DNA of 64,000 nucleotides from the NCBI RefSeq assembly GCF_000467185.1, contig NZ_BATM01000008.1, forward strand, positions 124,001 through 188,000. Direction: 5' to 3'. Made by a program: the position numbers and the translations under genes. The notes under the pieces were generated by a model. It made no database searches. It saw only the letters and a list, made by a program, of their open reading frames with translations, and was not told the origin of the DNA. This document shows, in pieces, positions 43,877 to 53,765 of this stretch. This stretch comes from Vibrio ezurae NBRC 102218. Its GTDB lineage: Bacteria > Pseudomonadota > Gammaproteobacteria > Enterobacterales > Vibrionaceae. Every line of letters begins with the position of its first letter. Positions within the stretch are counted from its first letter, which is position 1.

Positions 43877-43894
43877 CTGTCATTAAACTCCACT
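43877..43894 (+). promoter_or_regulatory. Partial Pho-box-like site before phnD
   Basis: A perfect half-site CTGTCAT (43877-43883) followed 4 bases later by CTCCACT, a weak second half. It lies about 40 bases before phnD, where PhoB control would be expected. Weak evidence. Confidence 0.3.
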
Positions 43895-43933
43895 AACTTA
43901 CGTCCCAACTTGACACCGTTTAGGAAAAAGACA

Positions 43934-44872
43934 ATGAAGTTAGTGAAGACTGCAGTTGCGACTGCATTAATGTTCTCTGCAGCCGTTTCAGCTATGGATG
44001 CTCGATATCAAGACCGCACTGGTAACCTAGTGGCTGACGTTCCTCAAAATGAAGCTGAGTGGGCTAACCCATCAACTCTTATTTTTGCTTATACTCCAGT
44101 AGAAGACCCAGCAGTATATGCAGACGTATGGAGCGAGTTCCTAGCGCACCTAGAAAAAGAAACGGGTAAGAACGTTCGTTTCTTCCCAGTGCAAAACAAC
44201 GCCGCTCAAATCGAAGCGATGCGTTCAGGTCGTCTACACATTGCCGCATTTAACACAGGTTCTACACCGCTTGCAGTTAACTGTGCCGGTTTTGCTCCGT
44301 TTACCATGATGGCGGGTAAAGATGGTTCTTTCGGTTACGAAATGGAAATCATCACTCACCCTGATTCTGGCATCAAAGCAGTAGAAGATTTGAAAGGGCG
44401 TAACCTAGCGTTCACTTCACAAACTTCTAACTCTGGTTTTAAAGCACCTTCAGCAATTTTAAACGCGGAATATGGTCTAAAGCCTGATGCTGACTTCAAA
44501 CCTGCATTCTCTGGTGCGCACGATAACTCGATTTTGGGTGTAGCGCATAAAGATTATGACGCAGCGGCAATTGCTAACTCTGTACTAAACCGCATGCTAG
44601 CGCGTGATGTTGTGAAACCTGAGCAATTTACCTCTATTTATAAGTCTCAAACGTTCCCAACTTCTGCCTACGGCACAGCGCACAACCTAGCGCCAGAGCT
44701 ACAAGAAAAAATTCAACAAGCGTTCTTCACCTTTAACTGGGAAGGCACCAAGCTTGAGGAAGAGTTTGGCCGTAACGGTGAAGCGCAATTCATTCCAATC
44801 ACTTATCAAGAACATTGGGAAGTGATCCGCACTATCGATAACGCAAACAACGTGTCTTACACGTGTAGCTAA
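43934..44872 (+). CDS. phnD: Phosphonate-type ABC transporter substrate-binding protein PhnD
   Basis: About 312 residues from the ATG at 43934, which has AGGAAA in front and gives a clean signal peptide (KTAVATALMFSAAVSAMDA). The mature protein has the PhnD pattern: FAYTPVEDPAVYADVWSEFL, GKNVRFFPVQNNAAQIEAM, RSGRLHIAAFNTG and LAFTSQTSNSGFKAP. It binds phosphonates, phosphite or a related ester in the periplasm. It is the first gene of a complete transporter (D, C, E, E); a hairpin after it likely lowers expression of the rest. No phosphonate breakdown genes lie nearby. Confidence 0.92.
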   Translation: MKLVKTAVATALMFSAAVSAMDARYQDRTGNLVADVPQNEAEWANPSTLIFAYTPVEDPAVYADVWSEFLAHLEKETGKNVRFFPVQNNAAQIEAMRSGRLHIAAFNTGSTPLAVNCAGFAPFTMMAGKDGSFGYEMEIITHPDSGIKAVEDLKGRNLAFTSQTSNSGFKAPSAILNAEYGLKPDADFKPAFSGAHDNSILGVAHKDYDAAAIANSVLNRMLARDVVKPEQFTSIYKSQTFPTSAYGTAHNLAPELQEKIQQAFFTFNWEGTKLEEEFGRNGEAQFIPITYQEHWEVIRTIDNANNVSYTCS

Positions 44873-44899
44873 TTGCTGCGTTTGTCGTTAAGTAGTCAC

Positions 44900-44942
44900 A
44901 CTGGATAGGTAGGGCTTTCAAGTCTTACTTATCCAGTATTTT
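44900..44942 (+). terminator. Attenuating hairpin between phnD and phnC
   Basis: A 12-bp stem with one wobble (ACTGGATAGGTA with TACTTATCCAGT) followed by ATTTTG. It sits within the operon, so it probably lets some transcripts stop after phnD, giving more binding protein than channel. Confidence 0.65.
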
Positions 44943-44988
44943 GTTTCAACAGGTTTATCAAGCCTTCTAAATTCTCCAAATGGAAGTT

Positions 44989-45807
44989 ATGTCTACTCTA
45001 ATTCTTAAGGGTTTAACCAAGCACTATTCAGCATCGGATAAAGCATTGACCGATGTGAGCTTTACTGTCGAACCCGGTGAGGTCGTTGGTTTAATTGGTC
45101 CGTCTGGCGCGGGAAAATCGACGCTAATACGTTGCATCAATCGTTTAACAGAGCCAACAAATGGTCAGGTCATTTTTTCAGACAAAGACCTAGTCCAATT
45201 ATCTAAATCTAATCTGCGACAAGCGCGTCGTGAGATTGGGATGATCTTCCAAGAATATGCGTTGATTGAGCGTCTAACTGTGATGGAGAATGTACTCTCT
45301 GGTCGTCTTGGCTATGTGGGTTTTTGGCGCAGCTTTGCTCGTCGTTACCCAGAGCAAGATGTACAAGCGGCCTACGCACTGCTTGATAGAGTAGGGCTGC
45401 TAGAGCACGCCAACAAACGTGCAGACGCACTTTCTGGTGGTCAACGCCAACGTGTGGGTATTGCACGAGCGCTGGCACAACAACCAAAATTATTACTCAT
45501 TGATGAGCCAACCGCGGCACTTGATCCAAGAACGGCTCGTCAAATCATGCGTCTTATTAGTGAAATCTGTGAAGAGCATCAGCTTCCTGCCATCATCAAC
45601 ATCCACGATGTTGAATTGGCGAAACAATTTGTACAACGCATTGTCGGCCTGCAAGCCGGTGAAGTGGTGTTTGACGGTAAGCCAAGCGAGCTTAACGAAG
45701 ATGCGCTGACCAAAATCTACGGTCAAGAAGATTGGAGCGCATCGACAACGGACAGCGATGAAGAAGAAGAGATCATTGCCGCACCATTTACTGAGGCATT
45801 GGCATGA
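44989..45807 (+). CDS. phnC: Phosphonate-type ABC transporter ATP-binding protein PhnC
   Basis: About 272 residues with Walker [12 protein letters not shown]-loop [12 protein letters not shown], signature [15 protein letters not shown], Walker [13 protein letters not shown] and the switch His in NIHDVELA. It powers the transporter from the cytoplasmic side. The ATG at 44989 has GGAAG in front; an ATG 9 bases earlier is possible. An acidic tail ([12 protein letters not shown]) is an unusual C-terminal extension. It overlaps the first permease gene by ATGA. Confidence 0.93.
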   Translation: MSTLILKGLTKHYSASDKALTDVSFTVEPGEVVGLIGPSGAGKSTLIRCINRLTEPTNGQVIFSDKDLVQLSKSNLRQARREIGMIFQEYALIERLTVMENVLSGRLGYVGFWRSFARRYPEQDVQAAYALLDRVGLLEHANKRADALSGGQRQRVGIARALAQQPKLLLIDEPTAALDPRTARQIMRLISEICEEHQLPAIINIHDVELAKQFVQRIVGLQAGEVVFDGKPSELNEDALTKIYGQEDWSASTTDSDEEEEIIAAPFTEALA

Positions 45808-46604
45808 GGGGCAACTATCCAACTTACTGGAAAAAGCCAGCACTGATCAGTAGCGCATGGTTGCGCTGGGGCATTACGTTATCGGTAGTAATCTATTTAT
45901 ACCTAGCCACACAATCGGTTGAGATCAATTGGGCTCGAATCTACGAAGGCAGTGAGCGCGGATGGCGCTTTATATCGGCATTTTTTAACCCCGATTTTAC
46001 TGGGCGTTGGGACAACATCTCGCAAGGTTTGGTGGAAAGTTTAACCATGACTTTGACCTCAACTGTTGCCGGTGTGATTCTTTCTGTGCCTTTTGGACTT
46101 GGCGCAGCGAAAAACTTGGCCCCTAAGCCAGTGTATTTGTTTTGTCGTGGCTTTGTTGCGGTAGCGAGAAGCTTCCAAGAAATCATCATCGCTATTTTGT
46201 GTGTGGCTTTGTTTGGGTTTGGTACTTTTGCCGGCTTTGTGACATTAACTTTTGCCACCATTGGCTTCTTAGCCAAGCTGTTTGCTGATGAGATTGAAAC
46301 CATTGATCCTGCGCCATTAACGGCGATGAAAGCCACTGGCGCATCATGGTTACAACAAGTGAACTATGCTGTGCAAGCACAGGTGATGCCACGTTTTATC
46401 GGTTTATCTATGTATCGTTTGGACATTAACTTTCGTGAATCAGCGGTGATTGGCATTGTTGGTGCTGGTGGTATTGGTGGCACATTGAATACGGCAATGG
46501 ATCGCTATGAGTACAGCGCCGCTGCCGCCATTTTATTGATCATCATCGGCATTGTTATGTTGTGTGAATACACCTCAACCTTGATTCGTAAGCGAGTACA
46601 ATAA
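45804..46604 (+). CDS. phnE: Phosphonate-type ABC transporter permease PhnE (first)
   Basis: A 266-residue inner-membrane permease with about six hydrophobic helices. The coupling loop region [20 protein letters not shown] and the conserved [17 protein letters not shown] match PhnE. It pairs with the second permease encoded next to it to form a heterodimeric channel. Its start overlaps phnC by 4 bases and its stop shares a base with the next start. Confidence 0.92.
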   Translation: MRGNYPTYWKKPALISSAWLRWGITLSVVIYLYLATQSVEINWARIYEGSERGWRFISAFFNPDFTGRWDNISQGLVESLTMTLTSTVAGVILSVPFGLGAAKNLAPKPVYLFCRGFVAVARSFQEIIIAILCVALFGFGTFAGFVTLTFATIGFLAKLFADEIETIDPAPLTAMKATGASWLQQVNYAVQAQVMPRFIGLSMYRLDINFRESAVIGIVGAGGIGGTLNTAMDRYEYSAAAAILLIIIGIVMLCEYTSTLIRKRVQ

Positions 46605-47416
46605 TGACCCAATTAAATTCTTCGCTTACTGTTTGGCGAAAGTACGACGAAAAACAGACTCTGCTTCGTTGGAGTGCATGGCTCGCCTTTGTGGCATTGG
46701 TCGTGTACGCATGGCAGTTGATGAACCAAGACACCATTTGGTACTTCGTGACCGATGCGCCGAATCAAATCTCTGATATTGGTTCACGTATGTGGCCGCC
46801 GCGTTGGAGCTACCTTGAGCATTTATGGCTTCCTCTTTGGGATACGCTAAACATTGCTACGTTAGGGACATTACTCGGAATTGTGATGGCGTTTCCGGTG
46901 GCGTTTCTTGCAGCGCAAAATACCACCCCAAGTGCGCTATTTATCAGACCGATTGCACTGTTCATTATTGCGGCAAGTCGCTCTATTAACTCACTAATTT
47001 GGGCATTGCTGTTAGTTGCAATTCTTGGGCCTGGTTTGCTAGCGGGTATTATTGCGATTGCACTGCGTTCAATCGGTTTTATCTCAAAGCTGATGTACGA
47101 AGCCATTGAAGAGGTGAACGTTACACAAGTATCAGCGATTCGCGCAACGGGGGCATCGCCACTGCAAGTGTTGGACTATGGCGTATTGCCACAAGTCATG
47201 CCAAGTTTCATCGGTACAAGCTTGTTCCGTTGGGACATCAACATTCGTGAATCTACAGTGCTGGGTTTAGTCGGAGCGGGCGGCATTGGCTTGAAGCTTC
47301 AAGAATCTATGGCGGTACTGGCTTGGCCTCAAGTAACGGTGATTTTCTGTGCAATTTTGGTAACGGTTGTTATTTCAGAATGGATATCGGCAAAAGCACG
47401 CCACGCATTGATCTAG
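46604..47416 (+). CDS. phnE: Phosphonate-type ABC transporter permease PhnE (second)
   Basis: A 270-residue permease related to the first, with the same signatures: AIRATGASPLQVLDYGVLPQ and ESTVLGLVGAGGIGLKLQ. The N-terminal about 30 residues are soluble and basic. Two different permeases in one transporter is a common variant in this family. It starts on the last base of the previous stop codon (TAATG) and is followed by a strong terminator, ending the four-gene operon. Confidence 0.92.
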   Translation: MTQLNSSLTVWRKYDEKQTLLRWSAWLAFVALVVYAWQLMNQDTIWYFVTDAPNQISDIGSRMWPPRWSYLEHLWLPLWDTLNIATLGTLLGIVMAFPVAFLAAQNTTPSALFIRPIALFIIAASRSINSLIWALLLVAILGPGLLAGIIAIALRSIGFISKLMYEAIEEVNVTQVSAIRATGASPLQVLDYGVLPQVMPSFIGTSLFRWDINIRESTVLGLVGAGGIGLKLQESMAVLAWPQVTVIFCAILVTVVISEWISAKARHALI

Positions 47417-47439
47417 TATAAAAATACAATAAATGAATA

Positions 47440-47478
47440 AAGGTACTGAGCCCGATGAAGGCTTGGTACCTTTTTTTG
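47440..47478. terminator. Bidirectional terminator after the phn operon
   Basis: A 13-bp stem with two G-T pairs (47440-47452 with 47460-47472), then TTTTTT. It serves the phn operon and, less strongly, the converging DUF1275 gene. Confidence 0.85.
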
Positions 47479-47491
47479 TTTACGATAGAGG

Positions 47492-48160
47492 TTATTCGAT
47501 TTCAGGGTGATGCTTAATATAAATCCGATAATAAAAAGCAATCATTACGCACAAAATTGACGGCATAAACAGGGCGTAAAACGACCCGTGCAGATAAAGA
47601 TAGGCACCCACGCTACCACCGAGAATAAAACCAACGGTAATGTAGATAAAGAGCATCAACTTTCTTGAGTTAACCTCTTCGCCCCGTAAATAATGACCTA
47701 GCATCAAACCAAGGTCGGTGATGATCCCAGTAAGGTGAGTGGTGCGAACGATGGCGCCGCTATACGTTGTTACCATCGCATTTTGTAATCCACAGGCGGC
47801 TGCGGCAGTAAAGTCGCCGTAATCACTGCCGTTTAACAGTAAATAAATGGTCAGCAACAGCAAGGAGGCTTCTAGCAGTAACGGTGTTTCGTAATGACGT
47901 TTGAGTTTTAATGATGATGATTTCAGCACAAAGCCAGATATGGCTGCGCCAAAGAAAAACGAGCCCATCACACCAGCAAGATGCAGACTTTGTCCAATGG
48001 AAGAATTAAAGAGTTGGGTGCCAAACAGGGTCGCTGTACCAGAGAGGTGAGATACAGACTGATGGTCTAGCCCCAACAAGCCGATAGCATTGATAGAACC
48101 GGCAATAAAGGCGAGCAGTAAAGCGCCATATTCGACCCATCTCGGTAATCTTGTAATCAC
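47492..48160 (-). CDS. DUF1275 (YoaK-type) membrane protein
   Basis: A 222-residue inner-membrane protein with six hydrophobic helices. DUF1275 features are the early GSINAIGLLGL, HLSGTATLFG, AAAACGLQNAMVTTYSGAIV and RTTHLTGIITDLGLMLG. Function unknown; perhaps a transporter. The start is a GTG at 48160 with AGG upstream. It lies between the phn operon and a REP-like palindrome, alone on its strand. No partner gene is visible. Confidence 0.9.
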   Translation of the reverse strand: MITRLPRWVEYGALLLAFIAGSINAIGLLGLDHQSVSHLSGTATLFGTQLFNSSIGQSLHLAGVMGSFFFGAAISGFVLKSSSLKLKRHYETPLLLEASLLLLTIYLLLNGSDYGDFTAAAACGLQNAMVTTYSGAIVRTTHLTGIITDLGLMLGHYLRGEEVNSRKLMLFIYITVGFILGGSVGAYLYLHGSFYALFMPSILCVMIAFYYRIYIKHHPEIE

Positions 48161-48179
48161 GGTATGTACCTAAAAAGTG

Positions 48180-48248
48180 CGGGGTCAGGTCTTGAAATTT
48201 GCATGTATGCACGAATTAGGGACGAGATCCTAGAGGTGCTAGGATCTC
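48180..48248 (+). repeat. RAYT/REP-type end and palindrome, copy 2
   Basis: CGGGGTCAGGTCTT (48180-48193), identical to 25509-25522, followed by a perfect 10-bp palindrome (GAGATCCTAG / CTAGGATCTC, 48224-48248, loop AGGTG). This is the layout of a solo REP unit left by a tyrosine-transposase-mobilised element. No transposase gene is present. Confidence 0.5.
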
Positions 48249-48278
48249 AGCGGGACCTGATTGTATTTCGTTGATGAT

Positions 48279-48440
48279 TTATTCAAATACGGAGAGCGCG
48301 CTTGCTTTCATGCATTTGCTAGGGAATTGGTGTTGTACAGCGCTAACTGACGAACATACTTTAGAGAACGCGGTGTTGTTGTTCCAGATAAATAGCCAAG
48401 CAATAGCGATAACTGCAACGATAACAAGAGGTTTTTTCAT
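48279..48440 (-). CDS. Small exported or membrane protein, 53 residues
   Basis: The frame from the ATG at 48440 gives MKKPLVIVAVIAIAWLFIWN, a signal peptide or single membrane helix, followed by about 30 residues with two Cys (SKVCSSVSAVQHQFPSKCMK) that could form a disulfide in the periplasm. CGGAA lies about 10 bases upstream. It diverges from the trhA gene. No family was recognised. The peptide-like design supports a real gene, but length leaves doubt. Confidence 0.5.
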   Translation of the reverse strand: MKKPLVIVAVIAIAWLFIWNNNTAFSKVCSSVSAVQHQFPSKCMKASALSVFE

Positions 48441-48650
48441 GTGCATGTATTCCGTATTTAAAATGAAAGCTGAGTTAAGGATAGACCAATCTTTACGGTT
48501 CACTGCATATGAAAACAAAGGTTTATGATCTGGATGTATACTCTAAAGAGTGCACATCTTTGAGTAAATTCGTTTGAGAAAAATACCAGTTACGTATAAC
48601 CCGCAAAGCGTGTCATACTCAATTTAAGCCCCCAAACTAAAGTAGCGTCA

Positions 48651-49304
48651 ATGTCGACCATCAGCAAAAATCAGTACAGTAAAAATGAAGAGATAGCGAA
48701 TGCATTGACCCACGGAGTAGGGATGGTGTTTGGCATTTTTGCCTTAGTGCTATTAGTGCGAAAAGCCTTGTTGCACGATGCGGATATGCTGACGATATCT
48801 AGCATGGCAATTTACGGCAGCAGTATGATATTGCTGTTTTTAGCATCCACTCTGTATCATGCTATTCCATATGAGCAAACCAAACGTCTATTAAAAACCT
48901 TAGATCACAGCGCCATTTATTTATTAATTGCAGGCAGTTATACGCCGTTTTTGTTGGTGGCTTTACGCACGCCACTCGCCATAGGTTTAATGGTGGTGAT
49001 TTGGTCGATAGCGCTGGTGGGAATTGTAATGAAAGTTGTGTTTGTATATCGCTTCAAACGATTTTCATTGATCAGTTATATTGTGATGGGGTGGCTGTCT
49101 TTAGTGATGGTATATCAACTGGCGATGACTCTGGATAGCGGAGGTTTAGTACTGTTAGCCGTAGGCGGTTTGTTGTATTCACTGGGCGTTATTTTCTACG
49201 TTGGTAAGCGCATCCCATTTAATCATGCAATATGGCACTGTTTCGTCTTGGCAGGTGCGGCCTGTCACTTTTTCTCAATTTATTATTACGTACAGCCCGT
49301 ATAA
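48651..49304 (+). CDS. trhA: Hemolysin III / PAQR-family membrane protein TrhA
   Basis: A 217-residue inner-membrane protein with seven helices. PAQR motifs are [36 protein letters not shown] and, at the end, [16 protein letters not shown]; the His and Asp residues form a zinc-dependent active-site-like cluster. Bacterial members affect membrane fluidity and are historically named hemolysin III; toxin activity is doubtful. Stands alone on the plus strand. Confidence 0.9.
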   Translation: MSTISKNQYSKNEEIANALTHGVGMVFGIFALVLLVRKALLHDADMLTISSMAIYGSSMILLFLASTLYHAIPYEQTKRLLKTLDHSAIYLLIAGSYTPFLLVALRTPLAIGLMVVIWSIALVGIVMKVVFVYRFKRFSLISYIVMGWLSLVMVYQLAMTLDSGGLVLLAVGGLLYSLGVIFYVGKRIPFNHAIWHCFVLAGAACHFFSIYYYVQPV

Positions 49305-49367
49305 AAAGAACGTACGTTATTGAACAATATAGAGATTTGTCCTAGTTTTGTTGCAGGAGGAATCGCT

Positions 49368-49502
49368 ATGTCTAAAACGAGCAGCCACATCAAGCTTAGT
49401 GGTGCTTTTCTTATATTCGCGCAGGCGCCTTTCTGTTTGGCGTCTGTCGTTCCTCCTTACGATCCGATACATAAAATATTATTCGTCCAGTCACATTTCT
49501 AA
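49368..49502 (+). CDS. Possible 44-residue signal-peptide-like protein
   Basis: A short frame MSKTSSHIKLSGAFLIFAQA then PFCLASVVPPYDP with an excellent RBS (GCAGGAGG) 8 bases before the ATG. The N-terminal half could be a signal peptide. No family and no conserved context were recognised; the RBS is the main support. Confidence 0.35.
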   Translation: MSKTSSHIKLSGAFLIFAQAPFCLASVVPPYDPIHKILFVQSHF

Positions 49503-49638
49503 GAGGATTTACAGCTCAAATGAGTTCCTTTACTTATGCTTATTCTGATTTTTATAAAGACGGTTAACACGATAACTGGCGATGTCTCTTTTACCAATGA
49601 GCGGATGAGTCAGAAACTTATAAAGGTAGATTAAATTA

Positions 49639-50193
49639 ATGGCCAATCCTGAGTATCAAGAGTCGCTAGACGGGGTGGATAAAATCAGCGTGGTGATATA
49701 CCGAATAGGTATCACTTTGGTGTCGGTATCACTTCTAATGATTGCCGTCGCTGAGCTGCTTTGCGTACTGGAACATGAAAGGGCGGGTTTCATGCGCCAT
49801 TTGAGCATTCATGTCGTGGCAGTCGCTGTGGCACTGTGCGCTGCGACAATTCATATATACGATAAAAATATCCGCACCCTGATTGTGTGGTCAGGCTGGT
49901 TGGGACTGGTGACATTTATTACGTTACCAGCCTTTGATTGGCTGTTTGTCGGTTTCTTTTTTATGACCTTTTCCGGGGTTGCACTAAAAGAATCCTACTG
50001 TTTTAAAATAAAGGGATTAACGTTAGTTCCTTTGTTGTTAGTGTTGTCCGTATTAGTGATTTGGATGAAAGATGCTGCGTTGTTGGTTGTACTCACAGGG
50101 CTTTGTGGTGCGATCTTTGCTTTTTTAGCATTCAAAAAATGGCAAATGCCTTTGCACTTTGATATTGGGAAAAAGAGTAATTATCAGATTTAA
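49639..50193 (+). CDS. DUF2301-type membrane protein
   Basis: A 184-residue protein with a soluble N-terminus (YQESLDGVDKISVVIYRIGI) and about six hydrophobic helices. The segment FSGVALKESYCFKIKGLT after the fourth helix is the part that recalls the DUF2301 family of integral membrane proteins of unknown function. The weak match was made by eye. It stands alone between trhA and the VF530 gene, with an AAAGG RBS. Confidence 0.7.
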   Translation: MANPEYQESLDGVDKISVVIYRIGITLVSVSLLMIAVAELLCVLEHERAGFMRHLSIHVVAVAVALCAATIHIYDKNIRTLIVWSGWLGLVTFITLPAFDWLFVGFFFMTFSGVALKESYCFKIKGLTLVPLLLVLSVLVIWMKDAALLVVLTGLCGAIFAFLAFKKWQMPLHFDIGKKSNYQI

Positions 50194-50325
50194 CGGTGTT
50201 TTACTTACTACCTGTGATTGATATTCGAAAACTCTTGAGCAAGATGGGTGTTAGATGATTTTTCTGTTACCCGTTCTGCGCTTGGATTGTTATACTCCAC
50301 CCAAACAAATTACAGTGAACGTACC

Positions 50326-50736
50326 ATGAGCATTAATAGAGAAGAATTACAAAACAACCCATTACACGGTCTAAAACTGGAAGATATGGTCAAAGAGCTG
50401 GTCGACCATTACGGCTGGGATATTCTCGATACAGCAATGCGTTTTAACTGTTTTCATACCAACCCATCAGTGGCCAGTAGCGTGAAATATTTGCGCAAAA
50501 GTGACTGGGCAAGAGAGAAGCTAGAGGCCTTTTATCTGTCTCGCTTTAAACGTATGCCACGCCCAACGGAAGAAGAAAGAGAAATTCCGCCAAGAATGCG
50601 CACCTTTGCCAACGGCATTGAGCCAAGAGAGCCAATGGAACTTACCGTTGATTCTATTTTAGCCTCGCAAGCTAAAGCTGCTTCTGCCTTTAAAGCCAGA
50701 AAATCTCAAGAGCGTAAATCTCGCTCACGCCGCTAG
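50326..50736 (+). CDS. VF530-family DNA-binding protein
   Basis: A 136-residue protein. The start at 50326 is chosen because the conserved domain begins right there: LQNNPLHGLKLEDMVKELVD, YGWDILDTAMRFNCF, NPSVASSVKYLRKSDWAREK. The VF530 (DUF2132) fold binds DNA in structural work on the family. The C-terminal 60 residues are an extra tail, Arg/Lys/Ser-rich at the end (QERKSRSRR), which could also bind nucleic acid. Converges with arfB downstream. Confidence 0.88.
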   Translation: MSINREELQNNPLHGLKLEDMVKELVDHYGWDILDTAMRFNCFHTNPSVASSVKYLRKSDWAREKLEAFYLSRFKRMPRPTEEEREIPPRMRTFANGIEPREPMELTVDSILASQAKAASAFKARKSQERKSRSRR

Positions 50737-50766
50737 AGCAAAATACCGCTATACAGTGGGGCTGGG

Positions 50767-51180
50767 TTAGACGACTCGGCCCCGCATTGATTTGGTTTGT
50801 CCCTTTTTCTTTTTCGCATCCACACGTCGCCTTTGTGAAGCGCGCGTCGGCTTAGTTGCGCGACGAATCTTTGGCACAATGGTGACGCTCTTAATCAAGA
50901 TTAGCAGACGATCTAATGCATCTTGTCGATTCAACTCCTGCGTCCTATGTGCCTGCGCTTTAATCACAATCACGCCATCACTGGTAATACGACTATCCGA
51001 CAACGCCAGCAATCGCTCTTTATACACTTGCGGTAATGTAGATCGATTAATATCAAATCGCAGATGGATGGCAGACGAGGTTTTATTGACATTTTGCCCA
51101 CCCGCACCTTGCGCGCGAATGGCGGTCATTTCAATTTCCCAGTCGGCTAGGGTGACGGTGTTGGAGATTTGCAGTGGCAT
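50767..51180 (-). CDS. arfB: Ribosome-rescue peptidyl-tRNA hydrolase ArfB
   Basis: A 137-residue protein. The catalytic GGQ loop is seen in [15 protein letters not shown] (GGQ near residue 29), and the C-terminal tail is very basic ([20 protein letters not shown]), which in the family enters the empty mRNA channel. It frees stalled ribosomes by hydrolysing peptidyl-tRNA. The ATG at 51180 begins right after the stop of the helicase gene, so it may be its co-transcribed third gene. Cytoplasmic. Confidence 0.93.
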   Translation of the reverse strand: MPLQISNTVTLADWEIEMTAIRAQGAGGQNVNKTSSAIHLRFDINRSTLPQVYKERLLALSDSRITSDGVIVIKAQAHRTQELNRQDALDRLLILIKSVTIVPKIRRATKPTRASQRRRVDAKKKKGQTKSMRGRVV

Positions 51181-51181
51181 G

Positions 51182-53749
51182 TTAAAACTCAAAATAGGTT
51201 TTGCTAAGCGTGATGCCTAACTTTTGGAAGTAGTTTATCCCATCTTGAATCATTTGATCTTGTATTTTTGCCCAATCTTGTTTGCTAAGTTTATCCCATA
51301 GCAATGAATCCATAGCGGTGAGAGAGAGCTCTTTCGATTGATAGAAGAAACGCTTACGTTCAAATTTTTCAAATGGGTTATTGGCAATACTGCGCGTTAA
51401 ATATTTTAGATCATGCAGATATTCAGTGCGATTGAGCGGATTGTTCTCTTTTTCACACTGCCCAAACTCTGTGAATAATCGTTGATAAAAGGCTTGGTAG
51501 TGTTTGGCTATTTGCTCAGTTTGTGCTTCGCCGTTTTCATCGCAGTTAGCATGAAAGGCAAGTAAGAAAATGATTTTGTACGAGAAAGTGTAATCTCGTT
51601 TGCCCAAAAACTCCCAGAAATCGTCAAAGCGGGTAGCTTCTGTGCGAGGTTTTATGTTTTTCTCGGCTCTGATGCCCTCTATGCTTTGTTGAGAAAAATA
51701 GTGCAACTGGTTTTTGCCAAACGGGATTGAGCGAGTAGGGGTAATATCTTGTTTTTTAATCCAATTTCTTACGGTGCCTGTAGAGATAAATAGCTCTCTT
51801 GCCAGTTGCTCCTCACTGAACAGATCTCCAAACTCTTGTTCAAAGTTGAAAATATCAATGGGCTCAATTTTACGCTCTTGCTCGTATAACCCATCCAGCA
51901 CCAATAATTCATGTTGCGACACAGGGTGCTGATAATCACCCACCTCAGCGAAAGCGCGGTAATGCCCAATATTAAATAAATTATGTAGGTTCCAAGGTTG
52001 CAGTAAAGCCGGCCCATAATTATCAATAATATCGATAACATATAAGGCTTCTTTGTTTGGTGCTAGGCGAGTGCCTCTTCCCAATTGCTGTAGATACAGG
52101 GCTTTTGACATGGTCGGCCTTGCCATAACCACCACGCTGGTTTGCGGCGCATCCCAACCTTCGCTGAGCAATTCACAAGCGCAAAGAAACTGAACCTCTC
52201 CTGCAAAATACTCATCGATAGCGGAGCGATCCTTAGCATGCACAGATTTAGCATTAATGCCTACTAAGCGCAGAGCTTTTGCCATGCGCTCGGTATGTTT
52301 TACATCCACACAAAAGATAATGCCTTGCTTTTGTAATGCGCCATCAACAAAGTATTTTTGCAAAATATCGGCAATCAAGTGATCTCTTGAAGGGATTTGA
52401 ATCGTTTTTTGCAGATCGGATTTTACAAAGTCTTTGCCGTTAAAGCGTACTTTAGAAAAATCGATATTGGACTCAAGGCGAAACACTCGAATAGGCGGTA
52501 CTAACCCATGTTCCATTGCCTGTTGCAGTGTTAAATCAACATGATAATGACCAAAGATATCTTCTAGCTTTTTCTGGTCAAGTCGTTCGTCGGTGGCGGT
52601 TAAGCCAAGTAAGGTACGTGGCGTAAAATATTCTAATGCCTTAGATAATCCAGTGGCGGCTGCTCTGTGGGCTTCATCAACCAATATATAGTCAAATAGT
52701 TGGCTCGGTAGGTGCAGATAGTTCCGCACTACCGCCGCATTGGTGACAATGGTCAGATCCAAAGGCGTATCTATCTCGGTACTGATTTCAACCAGCGGCA
52801 GATGTTGCTGAACTCTCTCCACTAATTGATCTTTCAAATTCACTGTAGGAACAATGGCTAAAGCGTGTTGGGTTGCACCTTGTTGTAATTGACGACGAAA
52901 GTCTTCAATAAAGACTTCGGTTTTGCCTGTGCCGGTGGGTAAAACAGTGAGAAAGGTGTTTTGACCTTGCGAGCGTTTGTCACTGATGGATTCTATGGCG
53001 TCTTTTTGGTGAGCATAGAGCTCAAAGCTGACTTGTCTTTTTCCTTTAAAATAAGGCGTTGCTCTAAATTGTGAAGTATCCCCAAAATAATCTTTAAGCT
53101 GCTCTTTAAATTTAAAGTCGTCACGCATACCGCGATTTGACCATCGATAAACTAATAGCCCATCGTGCACCAGTGAGTTTTGCTTATATAATTGCGAAAG
53201 ATATTTCTGCTGCGAAATTAATAGCGGGTGGTGGTAACGTTCACCGTTAAGCTCTATGGCAATATTGCCTTGGCTACGATGCAAAACAAAATCGATATAA
53301 CGTCGATGACCATTAAGATCAATATAAACCTCTTCGGGTCGCAATGCGTATAAATATTGAGAGCCAAACACTTCTTCAAAGGTAGTGTGGAAATTAAATT
53401 CTGGCGGAGTAGGGTCTAAATGGGTTTCATTGCGATGCGCGCCGTAGGTGTGTATCGCCATATCCGCGACTTTATGTTGCAAGTCTAAGCGCAAGAAATT
53501 TTCAAGTTGTGAATGCAGTTCGTGTTCAGAGAGCGCAAAAAAGCGATAAATCCCCTGATATTGGTGCATTAAGCGATTTTGCAGGCTGGTGTACTCAACG
53601 TAGTGATAGTCGCTGGGGGGAGTGTCCCAAAAGTCTACTACCACCACTTGTTGATGCTTATCTTCATATAAGCACCCCAGTTTGTGCTCTTGCATGGCTG
53701 AAAAGCCAAAGCAGGCCATTACTTCATTCACTTGTGACTGGCTTAGCAT
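51182..53749 (-). CDS. Nuclease-helicase fusion: PD-(D/E)XK-like + SF2 helicase + HTH
   Basis: An 855-residue protein. Residues 120-215 look like a restriction-type PD-(D/E)XK domain, with YIDFVLHR (D153) and [13 protein letters not shown] (E166). Residues 240-600 are an SF2 helicase: PTGTGKTEV (271), DEAH in [18 protein letters not shown], and the C-terminal half with LLSEGWDAP and [10 protein letters not shown]. Near residues 640-690 a helix-turn-helix reads [20 protein letters not shown]. The last 170 residues are unrecognised. It follows the methyltransferase gene by 16 bases. The parts suggest DNA repair or phage defence; neither is shown. Confidence 0.8.
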   Translation of the reverse strand: MLSQSQVNEVMACFGFSAMQEHKLGCLYEDKHQQVVVVDFWDTPPSDYHYVEYTSLQNRLMHQYQGIYRFFALSEHELHSQLENFLRLDLQHKVADMAIHTYGAHRNETHLDPTPPEFNFHTTFEEVFGSQYLYALRPEEVYIDLNGHRRYIDFVLHRSQGNIAIELNGERYHHPLLISQQKYLSQLYKQNSLVHDGLLVYRWSNRGMRDDFKFKEQLKDYFGDTSQFRATPYFKGKRQVSFELYAHQKDAIESISDKRSQGQNTFLTVLPTGTGKTEVFIEDFRRQLQQGATQHALAIVPTVNLKDQLVERVQQHLPLVEISTEIDTPLDLTIVTNAAVVRNYLHLPSQLFDYILVDEAHRAAATGLSKALEYFTPRTLLGLTATDERLDQKKLEDIFGHYHVDLTLQQAMEHGLVPPIRVFRLESNIDFSKVRFNGKDFVKSDLQKTIQIPSRDHLIADILQKYFVDGALQKQGIIFCVDVKHTERMAKALRLVGINAKSVHAKDRSAIDEYFAGEVQFLCACELLSEGWDAPQTSVVVMARPTMSKALYLQQLGRGTRLAPNKEALYVIDIIDNYGPALLQPWNLHNLFNIGHYRAFAEVGDYQHPVSQHELLVLDGLYEQERKIEPIDIFNFEQEFGDLFSEEQLARELFISTGTVRNWIKKQDITPTRSIPFGKNQLHYFSQQSIEGIRAEKNIKPRTEATRFDDFWEFLGKRDYTFSYKIIFLLAFHANCDENGEAQTEQIAKHYQAFYQRLFTEFGQCEKENNPLNRTEYLHDLKYLTRSIANNPFEKFERKRFFYQSKELSLTAMDSLLWDKLSKQDWAKIQDQMIQDGINYFQKLGITLSKTYFEF

Positions 53750-53765
53750 GATCTACGCTCTTTAA

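Noticed and set aside
48271..48528. Plus-strand frame of 85 codons
   Set aside because: Antisense to the small exported protein at 48279-48440, whose composition is more protein-like.
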